A stretch of 10,000 nucleotides of DNA from Conus ventricosus (Eukaryota > Mollusca > Gastropoda > Neogastropoda > Conidae), in NCBI GenBank assembly GCA_018398815.1, contig CM031601.1:15881809-15891808 (forward strand). The letters are read 5' to 3'. Numbering within the stretch: the stretch's first letter is position 1; the number at the start of each line of letters is the position of its first letter. This document shows positions 1 to 6,910 of the stretch, in pieces. The translations under genes and the position numbers were made by a program. The notes beneath the pieces were generated by a model. That model was not told where the DNA came from. It did not search any database and saw only the letters and a list, made by a program, of their open reading frames with translations.

Positions 1-432
1 CAGTCCAATCCAAAATTTAATGACGATCAGATCATGACATTGATCAGTTTCCCAGGCAGGAAAAAAAAATGAAATAATTGAACAGCATGAAGAATCCAAG
101 ACACGCAGGGGGACGAACAACACAGCTGAGGTTCTCACTGAGTCAGCATGCTATTGTACAGACCGTGTTCTTCAACCGTTGTTTTGTACAATGGAGTCAT
201 TTCTGTAGTATAGAACTAGCCAACATGCTGCTGCTGCTGCTAATGATGGTGATGGTCATGATGATGGAGCCCGATGCAACGGTTTCAGTTTAGCTTTATC
301 GCCCTTGACGTGTGCACACATTCTGAATTAGTCGCCCAGGCTTCAGAGATTTGTTTTATCCCCACCTCCACCCCCACACCCACACCTCCATCCCCTCCCT
401 CTCTCCCGGTCCTCAATCTATAACGGTAATCG
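1..432. other. Unrecognised sequence, no gene seen
   Basis: I see no recognisable gene here. Open frames on both strands are short and have no family resemblance. Local structure consists of an A run at 61-69, five GCT triplets at 227-241 followed by a degenerate ATGATGG-like stretch to about 267, and a C-rich stretch at 361-410 with many CCC and CACC motifs. The complement of that stretch is G-rich. Host intron or intergenic DNA is the most likely identity, but this is inference. Confidence 0.5.
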
Positions 433-494
433 ATTTTTCTTTCTTTCTTTCTTTCTTTCTTTTTTTTCTTCTTTTTTTTTCTCTTTTTTTTTGC
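433..494. repeat. (TTTC)n microsatellite and T-rich tract
   Basis: About six tandem TTTC units (437-460) pass into runs of T interrupted by single C residues up to 492. The complement is a homopurine A/G tract. A minus-strand open frame through it encodes only lysine- and arginine-rich low complexity and is not credible as a gene. Confidence 0.9.
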
Positions 495-570
495 CAGTCT
501 TAGATCTTTTACAAGCACCGCCGCATTGTTTCTGTTAAGCTGTTTACTTGATGGCGTGTTGTGGGGGAGT

Positions 571-597
571 AAAAAAAAACAAACAAACAAAAAAAAA
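571..597. repeat. A-rich (AAAC)n tract
   Basis: A run of nine A residues is followed by three AAAC-type units and another A run. It is a short low-complexity tract with no visible association with a mobile element. Confidence 0.8.
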
Positions 598-681
598 CCC
601 TCGGGAATGCCCGTCACTGGCTTATCCAACAAAGATGCTTTGTCAGGATTTGTAAGACCATTCTGGATTAAACCATCTGTT

Positions 682-801
682 ATAATGATGATAATATCAC
701 TATCATTATCATTATTGATACTAGTAGTAGTAGTAATAGTGATAATATAACAAAAACAATGATGATAATAATAATATGATAATAATAATAACTATGATAA
801 C
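682..801. repeat. Degenerate trinucleotide tract (ATG/ATA/AGT)
   Basis: This tract of about 120 bases is built from interspersed ATG, ATA, ATC and TAG triplets, including a clear AGT run at 722-733 and an ATA run near 766-790. Parts at 684-718 are loosely self-complementary (GATGATAATA against TATCATTATC), so a weak hairpin is possible. The translated frames give Ile/Met/Val-rich low complexity. It is an old, mutated microsatellite. Confidence 0.75.
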
Positions 802-1022
802 GTACATATGGGGAAAAAAGAGGAGTAATCAGGCTATCAAATCCATCAACTATCCAAAAATCATTTTAAACAGAAACAAGCTTTCGCTAGGATTCAGTCA
901 GCTTATGTTTGCTCTTCGGGAAAAACAAACAAAAAAACAAATAAGAACGAATTTACAGCTTGAAAAAAGAATACCCAAAACATGACTATGACTGTGGAGG
1001 AAACCATGGTGTGAAGGGTGCT

Positions 1023-1093
1023 GGGGGAGGGGAGGGGAATGGGGGAGGGGTTGGGGGTTGGAGGCTGGAAGAAAGGGAAGGGGGAGGGGGGTG
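1023..1093 (+). repeat. G-rich tract with quadruplex potential
   Basis: This purine-rich stretch contains many runs of three to six G separated by one to a few bases, such as GGGGGAGGGGAGGGG near its start. It satisfies the usual pattern of four or more G runs with short loops on the + strand, so it could fold into a G-quadruplex. A minus-strand proline-rich open frame over it is a by-product of the C-rich complement. Confidence 0.75.
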
Positions 1094-1309
1094 GATTCAG
1101 GCAGAGTCATTATGAAGAAATGATTGGAGCGGTGAGGTGGTGACAATAAACGTCCGCTTACTTAGCACCGCCATTCTGGCCGCATGGCAGAACCATCTGC
1201 AACGATTCCAGCCAGCTAAGCCATTGTACCCACACTGGGTTTTAGAGGCGAAAGCAAAATAGAGCTAGAGAACGTGTCCACGGGAATATCGTGAACGTGC
1301 GAAGTGTTG

Positions 1310-1399
1310 TGGTGGGAGGTGGCGGGGGGGGGGGGGGAGGCCGGGGGGCGGGGGGCGGGGGGGGGGGGGGTAGGGGGTAGGGAGGGGAGTGGAGGGAGA
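1310..1399 (+). repeat. Poly-G / GGGGC-rich low-complexity tract
   Basis: The tract is almost all G, with long uninterrupted G runs broken by single A, C or T residues (AGGCC, GCG, TAG). It has strong quadruplex potential on the + strand. The exact G-run lengths are likely to be unreliable in any assembly. The glycine-rich (+) and proline-rich (-) open frames crossing it are compositional artefacts. Confidence 0.85.
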
Positions 1400-1552
1400 C
1401 ATTGCTGGACATGGAGACTTCCTGACAACGCCTGGGCTTGCAAGGTGATGGATAGAGTTTCCTGGACTCGGAGGCCAGGCTGCACCAATGAGCAGGAAAC
1501 ATTCATCTGGAATAGTTCACGTACTACATAATGCCCTGCTTTACTGGAGACA
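1400..1552. other. Unrecognised unique sequence
   Basis: This is a short block of normal-complexity DNA between the G-rich tract and the first CT microsatellite. It is open on both strands for about 40 codons, but I recognise no domain in either direction, and neither frame continues with normal amino-acid composition beyond the flanking repeats. It does not resemble the LINE fragment that starts on the far side of the CT tract. Confidence 0.4.
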
Positions 1553-1560
1553 TTCTCTCT

Positions 1561-1642
<82 letters not shown>
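1553..1642. repeat. (CT)n microsatellite, left side of LINE fragment
   Basis: This is a nearly pure dinucleotide CT array of about 90 bases with a single phase slip (CTCC) near 1578. It ends abruptly at the first base of LINE-derived sequence. Together with the CT array that follows the LINE tail, it suggests the LINE fragment sits inside a CT array. Confidence 0.95.
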
Positions 1643-1646
<4 letters not shown>

Positions 1647-1960
1647 ATTGAAATGGATAATCATTTAAAATATATCATGACAAAGTTCAGATGAGGTATT
1701 TCTGATCTTTCTGTTCATCATTATCGTTATAAGGAGCATAGTAAACTTGAACTGATATGTCCGCTTTGTAAATGTGCTGAGGAAAATGAAGTTCATTTTG
1801 TGTTGTGCTGCCCGCTCTAAGTGACCTGAGGAATCAGCTCATTCATCAAAAATATTGTAGACATCCTTCTTCATTTCGACTTTCATTACTAATGGCATCT
1901 ACAAGTGAAACTACTGTAAAACGTTTTGCTATTTTCTTGTACAAGGCATTTAAAATTTGA
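1643..1960 (+). pseudogene. LINE ORF2 C-terminal end, broken
   Basis: This is a remnant of the C-terminal region of a LINE reverse-transcriptase polyprotein, the part after the polymerase domain that carries a zinc-knuckle-like motif. Reading starts in the frame of codons at 1644-1694 and stops at TGA 1692-1694, where the protein pattern suggests a lost cysteine codon. The same frame resumes with HHYRYKEHSKLELICPLC and the motif C-x2-C-x8-H-x4-C (about 1756-1811). It then meets TAA at 1818-1820. A one-base loss in the CCC run near 1811-1813 explains this, because the next frame is open from 1814 to a natural TGA at 1958-1960 and reads ALSDLRNQL, then LMASTSETTVKRF and LYKAFKI. The copy therefore has one nonsense mutation and one frameshift and is not functional. 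The reading is from motif memory, not a search. Confidence 0.8.
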
Positions 1961-2084
1961 AGTATAGCATGTAGTTAGGCATTGATCGTTGTATGTTGTT
2001 TAATATCGAGTATACTTTTACTTGTGCATGCCTAGATGTTTAATGATTTGCTTATTTCTGTTTGAAACGATTTGATCTCAACAC

Positions 2085-2107
2085 CCCCTTCATTAGGGGC
2101 CATGGCC
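2085..2107 (+). other. Hairpin and palindrome near LINE 3' end
   Basis: CCCCT (2085-2089) pairs with AGGGG (2095-2099) around a five-base loop, and it overlaps the perfect 10-bp palindrome GGCCATGGCC at 2098-2107. It lies about 15 bases before the hexanucleotide tail of the LINE fragment. Structured 3' ends recognised by the reverse transcriptase are known in several LINE groups; that this hairpin has such a role is inference. Confidence 0.5.
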
Positions 2108-2121
2108 TGTATGAATTAAAC

Positions 2122-2145
2122 ATCCGTATCCGTATCCGTATCCGT
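2122..2145 (+). repeat. LINE 3' tail, (ATCCGT)4
   Basis: Four perfect hexanucleotide units end the LINE fragment and run directly into ATCTCTCT. LINEs of several clades end in short tandem repeats instead of poly-A, so I read this as the element's own tail, not as an independent microsatellite. Confidence 0.8.
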
Positions 2146-2398
<253 letters not shown>

Positions 2399-2402
<4 letters not shown>

Positions 2403-2711
2403 GTTGCTTAAGACATCTGACCAAAAAAAAAATCAATAGGTTTGTAATCTGTGTGTCATGCAGTTGTATGCAGACACACATAGACAACTACGAACTGGCC
2501 AACCTATCTCAAATGGAGTAGATGGGTAATGGCCAGTCTCTCGCTCTCTCGCGAAAGCCTCCCTTTACCCCTTCGATTAACACATTTTGTTCCTCTTGGT
2601 CAACCCTACGATCTGTTCATTCTGTCCGTATTTGTAAATATTCAGATATGTTTACATTTATAAATGCTACGATTTGTTTGCCTCTGAAAATTATACGATC
2701 TGTTCGCCTTT
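2399..2711. other. Unrecognised spacer between CA and GT arrays
   Basis: This is about 310 bases of ordinary-complexity DNA with no recognisable gene. The only open frame of length begins at 2522 and owes most of its span to the GT array that follows. The spacer separates a CA array from a GT array, which are complementary to each other. Confidence 0.5.
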
Positions 2712-2985
<274 letters not shown>

Positions 2986-3568
2986 TGCTTATGTAATGTG
3001 TGCACCAGAGTGACTCATAATCGTGGCCATCAACTCGATGTATAACATGACTCAAAAAACCAATTCCAACAGACAATAAATGAAGCATCATTTCAGTGAA
3101 TCGCATCAAGATGATAATTGTAAGCATTGCAAGTATAATGAGACAAATGCACAGCACATAACTATGAACTGAACTCAATTGTAAAATAAACATCAATGTT
3201 CAATTGTCTCTGATAGCGCGTCGCGTACATTATCGATACATTCTTAGGCACACTGCACAGAGCGTCTGATTCTGAAGTGTTCCCAGTATGTTATAGGAGT
3301 GCATCTGGGGAAAAAAAATCAAATGTGTACAAACCGCTAATGTTTTGTTTAAGACATGTTCGTTAACACTACCACTCATTCCTAGACTTTACAGCAGTAC
3401 TAGTTACAATTCTGATATGAACAGGCCAGTTGGAACTAAAAAACCAAAACATCGGTTAAGAGACATTGTGAATCTTTGAGTAACATACCAGATATGGGGA
3501 TTTCAGAAAGTCTAGTTAACGGATCTACATTCTAAAGGAATTGCTTGGGATGAGTGGATGGAGGAGCC
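2986..3568. other. Unrecognised unique sequence
   Basis: This is nearly 600 bases of A/T-leaning, normal-complexity DNA. I see no conserved protein motif in any frame, no splice-bounded exon I would defend, and no similarity to the LINE fragments or to the dispersed repeat pair. Host intergenic or intronic DNA is likely. Confidence 0.45.
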
Positions 3569-3585
3569 GGGGGGGGGGGGGGGGG
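3569..3585 (+). repeat. Poly-G run
   Basis: This is an uninterrupted run of 17 G residues. Long G homopolymers are rare in most genomes and are prone to sequencing error, so the length should be treated as approximate. A proline run in a minus-strand open frame derives from it. Confidence 0.9.
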
Positions 3586-3843
3586 TAAATGGGACTAGAA
3601 CATGCACCAACGTGACAGTAACCGTTTGAGTTTCTGAACGAACAATTATTGTTGCTCTAGTTACAATGGCATTTTTTTTTTTAAATTTACACTTCAGGCG
3701 TATTACGCTTAAAAGCATTTTGTGTTCTGGAATCTGGAACCGATGGAGCCTACGAGAGTTCTGTGGACAGTTGACAGCATTGACGGGCATTTCATCGGCC
3801 AGCATATTAAGAATAATAGATTGTCACAAGGTGGGGATAAGAA

Positions 3844-3848
<5 letters not shown>
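3586..3848. other. Unrecognised unique sequence
   Basis: No recognisable gene. Open frames exist on both strands (minus-strand 3512-3805 and plus-strand frames entering the GA tract), but neither shows a family motif, and the plus-strand ones gain their length from the following microsatellite. The stretch contains a T run near 3672-3681. Confidence 0.4.
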
Positions 3849-3933
<85 letters not shown>

Positions 3934-3961
3934 GCAGAGCAGAGCAGAGCAGAGCAGAACA
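3849..3961. repeat. Compound (GA)n-(GACA)n-(GAGCA)n microsatellite
   Basis: There are three successive unit types on one strand: about 55 bases of GA with one phase slip (GAGGAG near 3884), about seven CAGA/GACA tetranucleotides (3904-3931), then about five to six GCAGA pentanucleotides (3932-3961), the last mutated to GCAGAAC. The stepwise change from 2- to 4- to 5-base units looks like successive slippage expansion of point-mutated units. Confidence 0.95.
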
Positions 3962-4180
3962 GATCTTTATGGTCTGGTTTCATACATATTTCAACATATT
4001 AACTATACATTATTCATTCAACGATCAATAAGAGACAACACTGTTGTCCCGGATAAAAAAAAACCCAACCCACAACTCGCGGAAGCAAAGAAACAAGAGA
4101 ATATAAAATCAAACTGAAAAATAAAACCTGTTCTTTTTTCTGGAATTTTCCCCGCAAAAAAAAAGAAAAAAAGGTTATAA
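3962..4180. other. A-rich unrecognised sequence
   Basis: This is A/T-rich DNA with A runs at 4056-4063 and 4157-4174. No gene seen. Sequence from about 4125 onward may be a poorly preserved extension of the dispersed repeat that is clear from about 4181, because weak resemblance to positions 6190-6226 is visible. Confidence 0.4.
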
Positions 4181-4326
4181 TAACTATGACTTGGTTCAGC
4201 GGTTAAAATCGGTTTTTGTTGTGGCCAAAGCTAATGAGGCAATTAGGTCTGCTTCCCTCGAGTTCCAGCAAGTCACTTTTGCCAAGATGCGGCAGTGACT
4301 ATGATCACCATGACACTGCAGTTTAG
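4181..4326 (+). repeat. Dispersed repeat, copy 1 (unidentified family)
   Basis: This copy aligns by eye with 6227-6371 in the same orientation over about 145 bases. Shared blocks in order are AACTATGA, TTCAGCGG, ATCGGTTTT, TGTGGCCAA, AGGCA, TTAGGTCTGCTTCC, CCAGCAAGTC, CTT, AAGA, CGG, AGTGACTAT, CACCAT, CACTGCA and TTT. Small indels separate the blocks, so these are independently decayed interspersed copies and not a recent duplication. I see no tRNA-type A/B box and no coding potential. The 3' side continues into ACACAC-rich sequence. It could be a SINE-like element, a MITE, or part of the 3' UTR of a larger element. Confidence 0.8.
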
Positions 4327-4498
4327 GACAACACACACGTACACACACACAGTTACTGGCATGAAATGACAAGATTCATTATCGCAAGACTAAATAAAAC
4401 AAGGATGGCTTTCAATGCTCAATATACAAAAAGTCACGTCAAATGTTTCCGTTGAAGGAACAGTGCGGACACACACTCCACTCCTATCTGTCTACTGC
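4327..4498. other. Unrecognised sequence with short AC tract
   Basis: There is a short ACAC tract at 4331-4351 directly after dispersed repeat copy 1, then ordinary DNA. No gene seen. An ATG-initiated frame starting at 4443 runs into the next CA array and the minisatellite and is not credible as a protein. Confidence 0.5.
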
Positions 4499-4556
4499 GC
4501 ACACACACACATACACACACGCACACACACACGCGCTCGCGCGCGCGCGCACACAG
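4499..4556. repeat. (CA)n / (CG)n alternating tract
   Basis: CA units with occasional AT and GC steps pass into a strictly alternating CG block, CGCGCGCGCGC, near 4540-4550, and return to CACA. This has a higher CG density than the other CA tracts in the window and is the strongest short Z-DNA candidate. Confidence 0.9.
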
Positions 4557-4597
4557 ACCACAAGCAAATTCCTCAAACTACGTAGTATTATTTTGAC

Positions 4598-5077
4598 TAT
4601 TCACAATATCGCCATCTCCTTTGTCAGTGTTGGTCAAACATATTCACAATATCGCCATCTCTTTTGTCAGTGTTGGTCAAACATATTCACAATATCGCCA
4701 TCTCTTTTGTCAGTGTTGGTCAAACATATTCACAATATCGCCATCTCTTTTGTCAGTGTTGGTCAACCATATTCACCATGTCGTCATCTCTTTTGTCAGT
4801 GTTGGTCAAACATATTCACATATTCACAATATCGTCATTCTTTTGTCAGTGTTGGTCAAACATATTCGCCACGTCGTCATCTCTTTTGTCAGAGTTGGTC
4901 AAACATATTCACAATATCGTCATCTCTTTTGTCCGTGTTGGTCACACATATTCACAATATCGTCATCTATTTTGTCAGTGTTGGTCAAACATATTCACAA
5001 TATCGTCATCTCTTTTGTCAGTGTTGGTCGAACATATTCACAATATCGTCATCTCTTTTGTCAGTGTTGGTCACACA
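4598..5077. repeat. 43-bp minisatellite, 11 units
   Basis: Eleven head-to-tail units of 43 bp begin TATTCACAATATCG and end TTGGTCAAACA. Unit starts are 4598, 4641, 4684, 4727, 4770, 4813, 4863, 4906, 4949, 4992 and 5035. Unit 6 is 50 bases long: its first 8 bases (TATTCACA) are duplicated and one base is missing from CATCTC. Units 1-4 read CGCCAT and units 5-11 read CGTCAT; units 5 and 7 carry further changes at the same place (CATGTCG, CACGTCG). Most units contain the inverted repeat ATATT-CAC-AATAT. No unit carries a stop codon in any + frame, so the array is open in all three. This explains its long but meaningless open frames (for example 4443-5123). Confidence 0.97.
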
Positions 5078-5123
5078 CAGCGACCAATTGACAAATGACG
5101 AATATCTGTTTCGACGAATGTAG

Positions 5124-5197
5124 TAGAGGAGGTGAATGTGAGAGCTAGTGAGGGAGGGGAGGGAGAGGGAAATGGAGAGGAGAGGATCAGAATGCAA
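5124..5197 (+). repeat. Imperfect homopurine tract (GGGA/GAGA)
   Basis: This is a G/A-rich stretch with GGGAGGGGAGGGAGAGGG near its centre and only a few pyrimidines. It has both quadruplex and triplex potential on the + strand. No gene seen. Confidence 0.75.
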
Positions 5198-5320
5198 AGG
5201 CGTGCTTTTGTTTTTAAACACAACTAAACAAATCATTTGTTGGAGTATCCTTCGCTACATTTGTGACAGCGATTCTGAGAATGAGCCGATTGGGCAGTGA
5301 ACAATTACTGTTAAAAATGG
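5198..5320. other. Short unrecognised unique sequence
   Basis: This is ordinary-complexity DNA between two purine-rich tracts. I recognise no gene or element in it. Confidence 0.4.
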
Positions 5321-5326
5321 AAGGAA

Positions 5327-5363
<37 letters not shown>

Positions 5364-5463
5364 GAGGAGAGAGAGACAGACAGACAGCAGACAGACAGAA
5401 AGACAGAGACAGAGAGACAGAGAGAAACAGATAGACAGTTAGAGAGGAAGACGGAAAGAGGAC
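5321..5463. repeat. Compound (GA)n-(GACA)n degenerate microsatellite
   Basis: The tract is GA repeats with GAGGAG phase slips (5327-5374), then GACA units (5375-5402), then a decayed mixture of GACAGAGA-type units to about 5463. Its order, GA first and GACA on the 3' side of the purine strand, matches the tract at 3849. The minus-strand Ser/Leu/Cys-rich open frames through here are artefacts. Confidence 0.9.
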
Positions 5464-5570
5464 AATACAGGGATTGGGGACGGGTAACAACAATGGGGCA
5501 TCCTGAAATGAACTGACATAATAGCAGAATCGCCCCAAGCAAATGGTGCGAGGCTGTACCTTTGCTAAGA
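5464..5570. other. Short unrecognised unique sequence
   Basis: This is normal-complexity DNA between two purine tracts. No recognisable motif or gene. Confidence 0.4.
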
Positions 5571-5604
5571 AAAAAAATCGAAGAAAAAGAAAAAAAAAAA
5601 AAAA

Positions 5605-5653
<49 letters not shown>

Positions 5654-5665
5654 AGAGAGAGAGAC
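5571..5665 (+). repeat. Poly-A followed by (GA)n, homopurine tract
   Basis: A-rich sequence (5571-5589, with only a TCG interruption at 5578-5580) leads to about 24 consecutive A, then directly to about 40 bases of GA, GGGG, and more GA to 5665. From 5581 it is entirely purine over about 85 bases, a favourable triplex (H-DNA) sequence. A poly-A joined to GA could be the tail of a retroposed sequence, but nothing upstream identifies one. Confidence 0.9.
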
Positions 5666-5913
5666 TGTGTACACTGGGGAAAAATGACTTCTTTTTTTCC
5701 ATCATGCGCTTTGGACACATCACTTATGTCACAAATAAATAATATGAATATGGTGGTACTGTAAAGTTAAAAGAAAGCAACAGGATTAGATTCCGTATGA
5801 TCTTTTTTTGCCATAAATCTAAAACAGCAGAAAACACATACATGATAATGTTCAAAACTATTTCTTTAAACAACTTGCATTAAACATTCTGCGGCCTGTT
5901 CTTTCTTAAATCG
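5666..5913. other. Unrecognised unique sequence
   Basis: This is A/T-rich normal-complexity DNA with no recognisable gene, element or conserved motif. Short T runs (5692-5698, 5803-5809) are present. Confidence 0.45.
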
Positions 5914-5963
5914 AAAACAAACAAACAAACAAACAAACAAACAAACAAACAAACAAACAAAAA
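5914..5963. repeat. (AAAC)n microsatellite
   Basis: About twelve AAAC tetranucleotide units, nearly perfect, end in AAAAACACACA. The Cys/Leu/Phe/Val repeat in minus-strand open frames is produced by this array (GTTT read in frames). Confidence 0.95.
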
Positions 5964-6019
5964 CACACATTTTCTGTATTCCAGGTTGAAGCACCCGACA
6001 ACACAGACACCTTCTGGCT

Positions 6020-6021
<2 letters not shown>

Positions 6022-6090
<69 letters not shown>
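6022..6090. repeat. (CT)n microsatellite
   Basis: This is an essentially pure CT array of nearly 70 bases flanked by unique sequence on both sides. Unlike the CT arrays near 1553 and 2146, it is not next to a recognisable LINE fragment and has no TCTG section. Confidence 0.95.
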
Positions 6091-6093
<3 letters not shown>

Positions 6094-6150
6094 AGACATC
6101 GTACTCCCACAGAAAGCCTATTGGAAAACACAACTGGCGGAAACCGGGGA

Positions 6151-6173
6151 ACAAAAACAAACAAACAAACAAC
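6151..6173. repeat. Short (AAAC)n tract
   Basis: About five AAAC-type units lie about 55 bases upstream of dispersed repeat copy 2. It is a low-complexity tract only. Confidence 0.8.
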
Positions 6174-6226
6174 AAAGAAAACAAATCAAGTCCTCTTTAC
6201 AGGAAAGTCCATTGCAAAAGCTAAGA

Positions 6227-6371
6227 CAACTATGATTGAAATCTTCAGCGGACATCGGTTTTACTGTGGCCAACACGACTCAGGCAGTTAGGTCTGCTTC
6301 CTCTCTTACCAGCAAGTCGCTTCTCTCAAAGACACGGAAGTGACTATTAACACCATTGCACTGCAATTTTA
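6227..6371 (+). repeat. Dispersed repeat, copy 2 (unidentified family)
   Basis: This is the partner of 4181-4326 in the same orientation about 2 kb away. The best-preserved core is TTAGGTCTGCTTCC at 6288-6301, then CCAGCAAGTC, AGTGACTAT and CACTGCA. The 3' end, GCAATTTT, continues into A-rich sequence with AAAC units, whereas copy 1 continues into GTTTAGGACAACACAC. The copies therefore share a common right end near CACTGCA plus a few T residues, and the following tails differ, as expected for a short retroposon with a variable tail. I find no clear target-site duplication. The family is not identified. Confidence 0.8.
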
Positions 6372-6540
6372 AAAAAACAAACAAAAAAAAAAACCCAATC
6401 AAACAACAACAGACAAACACATGCCTTTACCAGCTGATAACAAAACAAACAAAAAAGTAAAATAAAACCAATAATCGTAACACCATAACACGGCTCTCGA
6501 AAAATACACGTGAACAAAAATCACCGAATATGTTTGCCTA
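6372..6540. other. A-rich low-complexity sequence
   Basis: The A-rich stretch contains many AAAC, AACAA and AAAA units (clearest at 6372-6405 and 6440-6467), then short ordinary DNA. No gene seen. Its start could be the tail of the dispersed repeat. Confidence 0.6.
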
Positions 6541-6551
6541 CGAGGATGGTA

Positions 6552-6577
6552 GGGGGGGGGGGGAGGGGAGAGGGGGT
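6552..6577 (+). repeat. G-rich run
   Basis: A run of 12 G, then AGGGG, AGA and GGGGG. It has quadruplex potential on the + strand, and its length is probably approximate. Confidence 0.8.
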
Positions 6578-6738
6578 AGACCCATCTCTTCCACTTGTCC
6601 CCCTAACAGAAAAAAAGGATCACTTTGTAAAGTATAACATTGTTACATGGTCTTATGGAACTATCCCTGTCACTCCACCCAAGCAATACCCGGATGATAC
6701 ATGTGCTTGATATAATATCAACATAAAAAAATCAAGAA
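6578..6738. other. Unrecognised unique sequence
   Basis: No recognisable gene or element. A 66-codon plus-strand frame at 6510-6710 has no family motif and begins within low-complexity DNA. Confidence 0.4.
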
Positions 6739-6770
6739 TAACAACAACAACAACAACAACAACAACAAAA
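6739..6770. repeat. (CAA)n microsatellite
   Basis: About ten CAA trinucleotides in a nearly perfect array. The poly-leucine in a minus-strand frame derives from it. Confidence 0.95.
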
Positions 6771-6870
6771 TCCGTGACTGTAATAAACACAATCCATACA
6801 GTGTTGGGGTTATAAGATTACTCGCTTGAATGATTGAATAATACGTCAGCTCATGACTCAAGTTAAAATA

Positions 6871-6910
6871 ACCCCACCCCCACCCCACCCCACCCCCAAC
6901 CCCACACACA
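6871..6910 (-). repeat. C-rich (CCCCA)n tract
   Basis: Repeated CCCCA and CCCCCA units run into ACACACA. The minus strand carries GGGGT-type repeats with more than four G runs and short loops, so a quadruplex is possible there. It resembles some telomere-like G-rich motifs but is irregular and internal, so I do not call it telomeric. Confidence 0.8.

Larger units (their letters stand above)
1643..2145 (+). mobile_element. 5'-truncated LINE (non-LTR retrotransposon) 3' end
   Basis: This is the last part of a non-LTR retrotransposon on the + strand: the broken C-terminal end of the reverse transcriptase ORF (1643-1960), about 160 bases of 3' untranslated sequence, and a terminal simple-repeat tail of four ATCCGT units (2122-2145). 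Everything upstream is missing, as expected for incomplete target-primed reverse transcription. The left edge abuts a CT array and the tail runs directly into another CT array, so the duplicated target may itself be CT repeat and no distinct target-site duplication can be seen. The C-terminal cysteine/histidine motif is typical of LINE ORF2 proteins of the CR1/Jockey/I type. I cannot assign the clade more closely. Confidence 0.8.

Noticed and set aside
1216..1531. Proline-rich (minus) and glycine-rich (plus) frames around 1216-1531
   Set aside because: The proline and glycine come from the poly-G tract. The remaining 40 or so residues show no motif and are open on both strands by chance.
4181..4326. 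tRNA-derived SINE promoter in the dispersed repeat
   Set aside because: I looked for A-box and B-box (GGTTCGANTCC-like) sequences in both copies and found none.
4598..5077. CRISPR array
   Set aside because: The 43-bp units are directly adjacent with no unique spacers, and the window is eukaryotic in character.
5255..5764. Serine/leucine-rich (minus) and arginine/glutamate-rich (plus) frames over 5255-5764
   Set aside because: These are produced by GA/CT and poly-A tracts. No normal-composition domain is attached.
6871..6910. Internal telomeric repeat
   Set aside because: The CCCCA-like units are irregular in length and do not match TTAGGG/CCCTAA. A C-rich low-complexity tract explains them.
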